Positions 63,578 to 64,000 of a DNA stretch of 64,000 bases are shown here, piece after piece (position 1 is the stretch's first letter; the number at the start of each line of letters is the position of its first letter). The position numbers and the translations under genes were made by a program. The notes beneath the pieces are model-generated. The model saw nothing but the letters and a program-made list of their open reading frames with translations, did not search any database and had not been told where the DNA came from. The DNA comes from Cordylochernes scorpioides (Eukaryota; Arthropoda; Arachnida; Pseudoscorpiones; Chernetidae): positions 89,574,906-89,638,905 of the forward strand of contig CP092876.1 of assembly GCA_030710605.1 (NCBI GenBank). Reading direction: 5' to 3'.

Positions 63578-64000
63578 GTAAGTTGATACCGTAAAACCTG
63601 TCAGTAGAGGTCGCTTTCCCAAGCATCCATCTGCCTAGGGCACGGACAACTATTGAAATGACAGCCAAATTTATTTTCAAATCATATTTTTCCCAATGCG
63701 GTGATTTCTTCATCAAGGGACAGCCACAAAACTTACTTTACCACATTCTATATAAACGCCACTTTACACAGAAGACACATTATTATTAGAAGGATTTATT
63801 GTTAGAATTGTCCAGTGCATTTCAATTTTGACAAAAAAGGAGATAAAATATTTTTAATATCCTGGAGTTTTGGGAGGATGGTATTCATATACCAAAAAGT
63901 GACAGAACGCCCAAGATAGTGGATATTGTTGCTGCTGTGATGGAGATGCATGGAGACATCTGAGACTCTTCTTTGGACACGACAACAACAACAACAACAA
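63578..64000 (+). other. Start of intron 16
   Basis: No exon is seen. The window ends in an ACAACAACAAC run after GACATCTGAGACTCTTCTTT. A similar stretch (GACATCTGAGGCTCTTCATT) occurs at 40170-40215, so a shared repeat, perhaps a LINE tail, ends here. Confidence 0.5.

Overview
This window is AT-rich eukaryotic DNA, dominated by introns and repeats, from a bilaterian invertebrate. Small phase-1 exons are split by kilobase introns. Tc1/mariner elements (DD34D and DD37D), hAT and pogo-type MITEs, tRNA-derived SINEs, non-LTR LINE tails, Penelope-like pieces and several minisatellites lie between them. The transposon mix suggests an arthropod, but nothing in the sequence fixes the species.

Two host genes are recognisable, both on the + strand. 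(1) A BAMBI-like TGF-beta pseudoreceptor: a cysteine-rich ectodomain exon (about 6942-7147) and a transmembrane/C-terminal exon (9504-9673). (2) The 5' part of a SVEP1 orthologue: 16 exons from 33256 to 63577, running off the right edge. Domain order is signal peptide, von Willebrand A, EGF-like, Cys-rich, three sushi, two HYR, a fourth sushi, a long linker and GCC2/GCC3 modules, matching vertebrate SVEP1 exon by exon. The 2.6-kb linker exon (53151-55766) encodes arrays of 9-, 19- and 14-residue Gly/Ser/Gln/Trp repeats. The 27-bp repeat coding for the 9-mer also occurs as two blocks in an upstream intron.

Layout: 1-6900 repeats and AT-rich DNA; 6900-9700 BAMBI-like gene; 9700-13000 very AT-rich, nothing seen; 13000-16800 two mariner-family elements, one with an intact 351-aa DD37D transposase; 16800-28400 unrecognised sequence with SINEs, LINE tails and nested mariner-in-hAT; 28481-30110 a tandem and head-to-head array of 351-bp units, each carrying a hammerhead ribozyme motif; 30100-33250 repeats and a G-run island; 33256-64000 SVEP1-like gene with repeat-filled introns.

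The most notable feature is the hammerhead array at 28481-30110. It looks like a retrozyme (non-autonomous, ribozyme-bearing repeat) array inverted into a long hairpin. Divergent relatives and Penelope-type hammerhead-like motifs are scattered through the window, including a Penelope-like insertion with a 13-bp target duplication at 60215-61402. Other points of interest are the exon minisatellite and its intronic copies, and a 34-bp tandem repeat that multiplies a splice-donor-like sequence beside the exon 1 donor.
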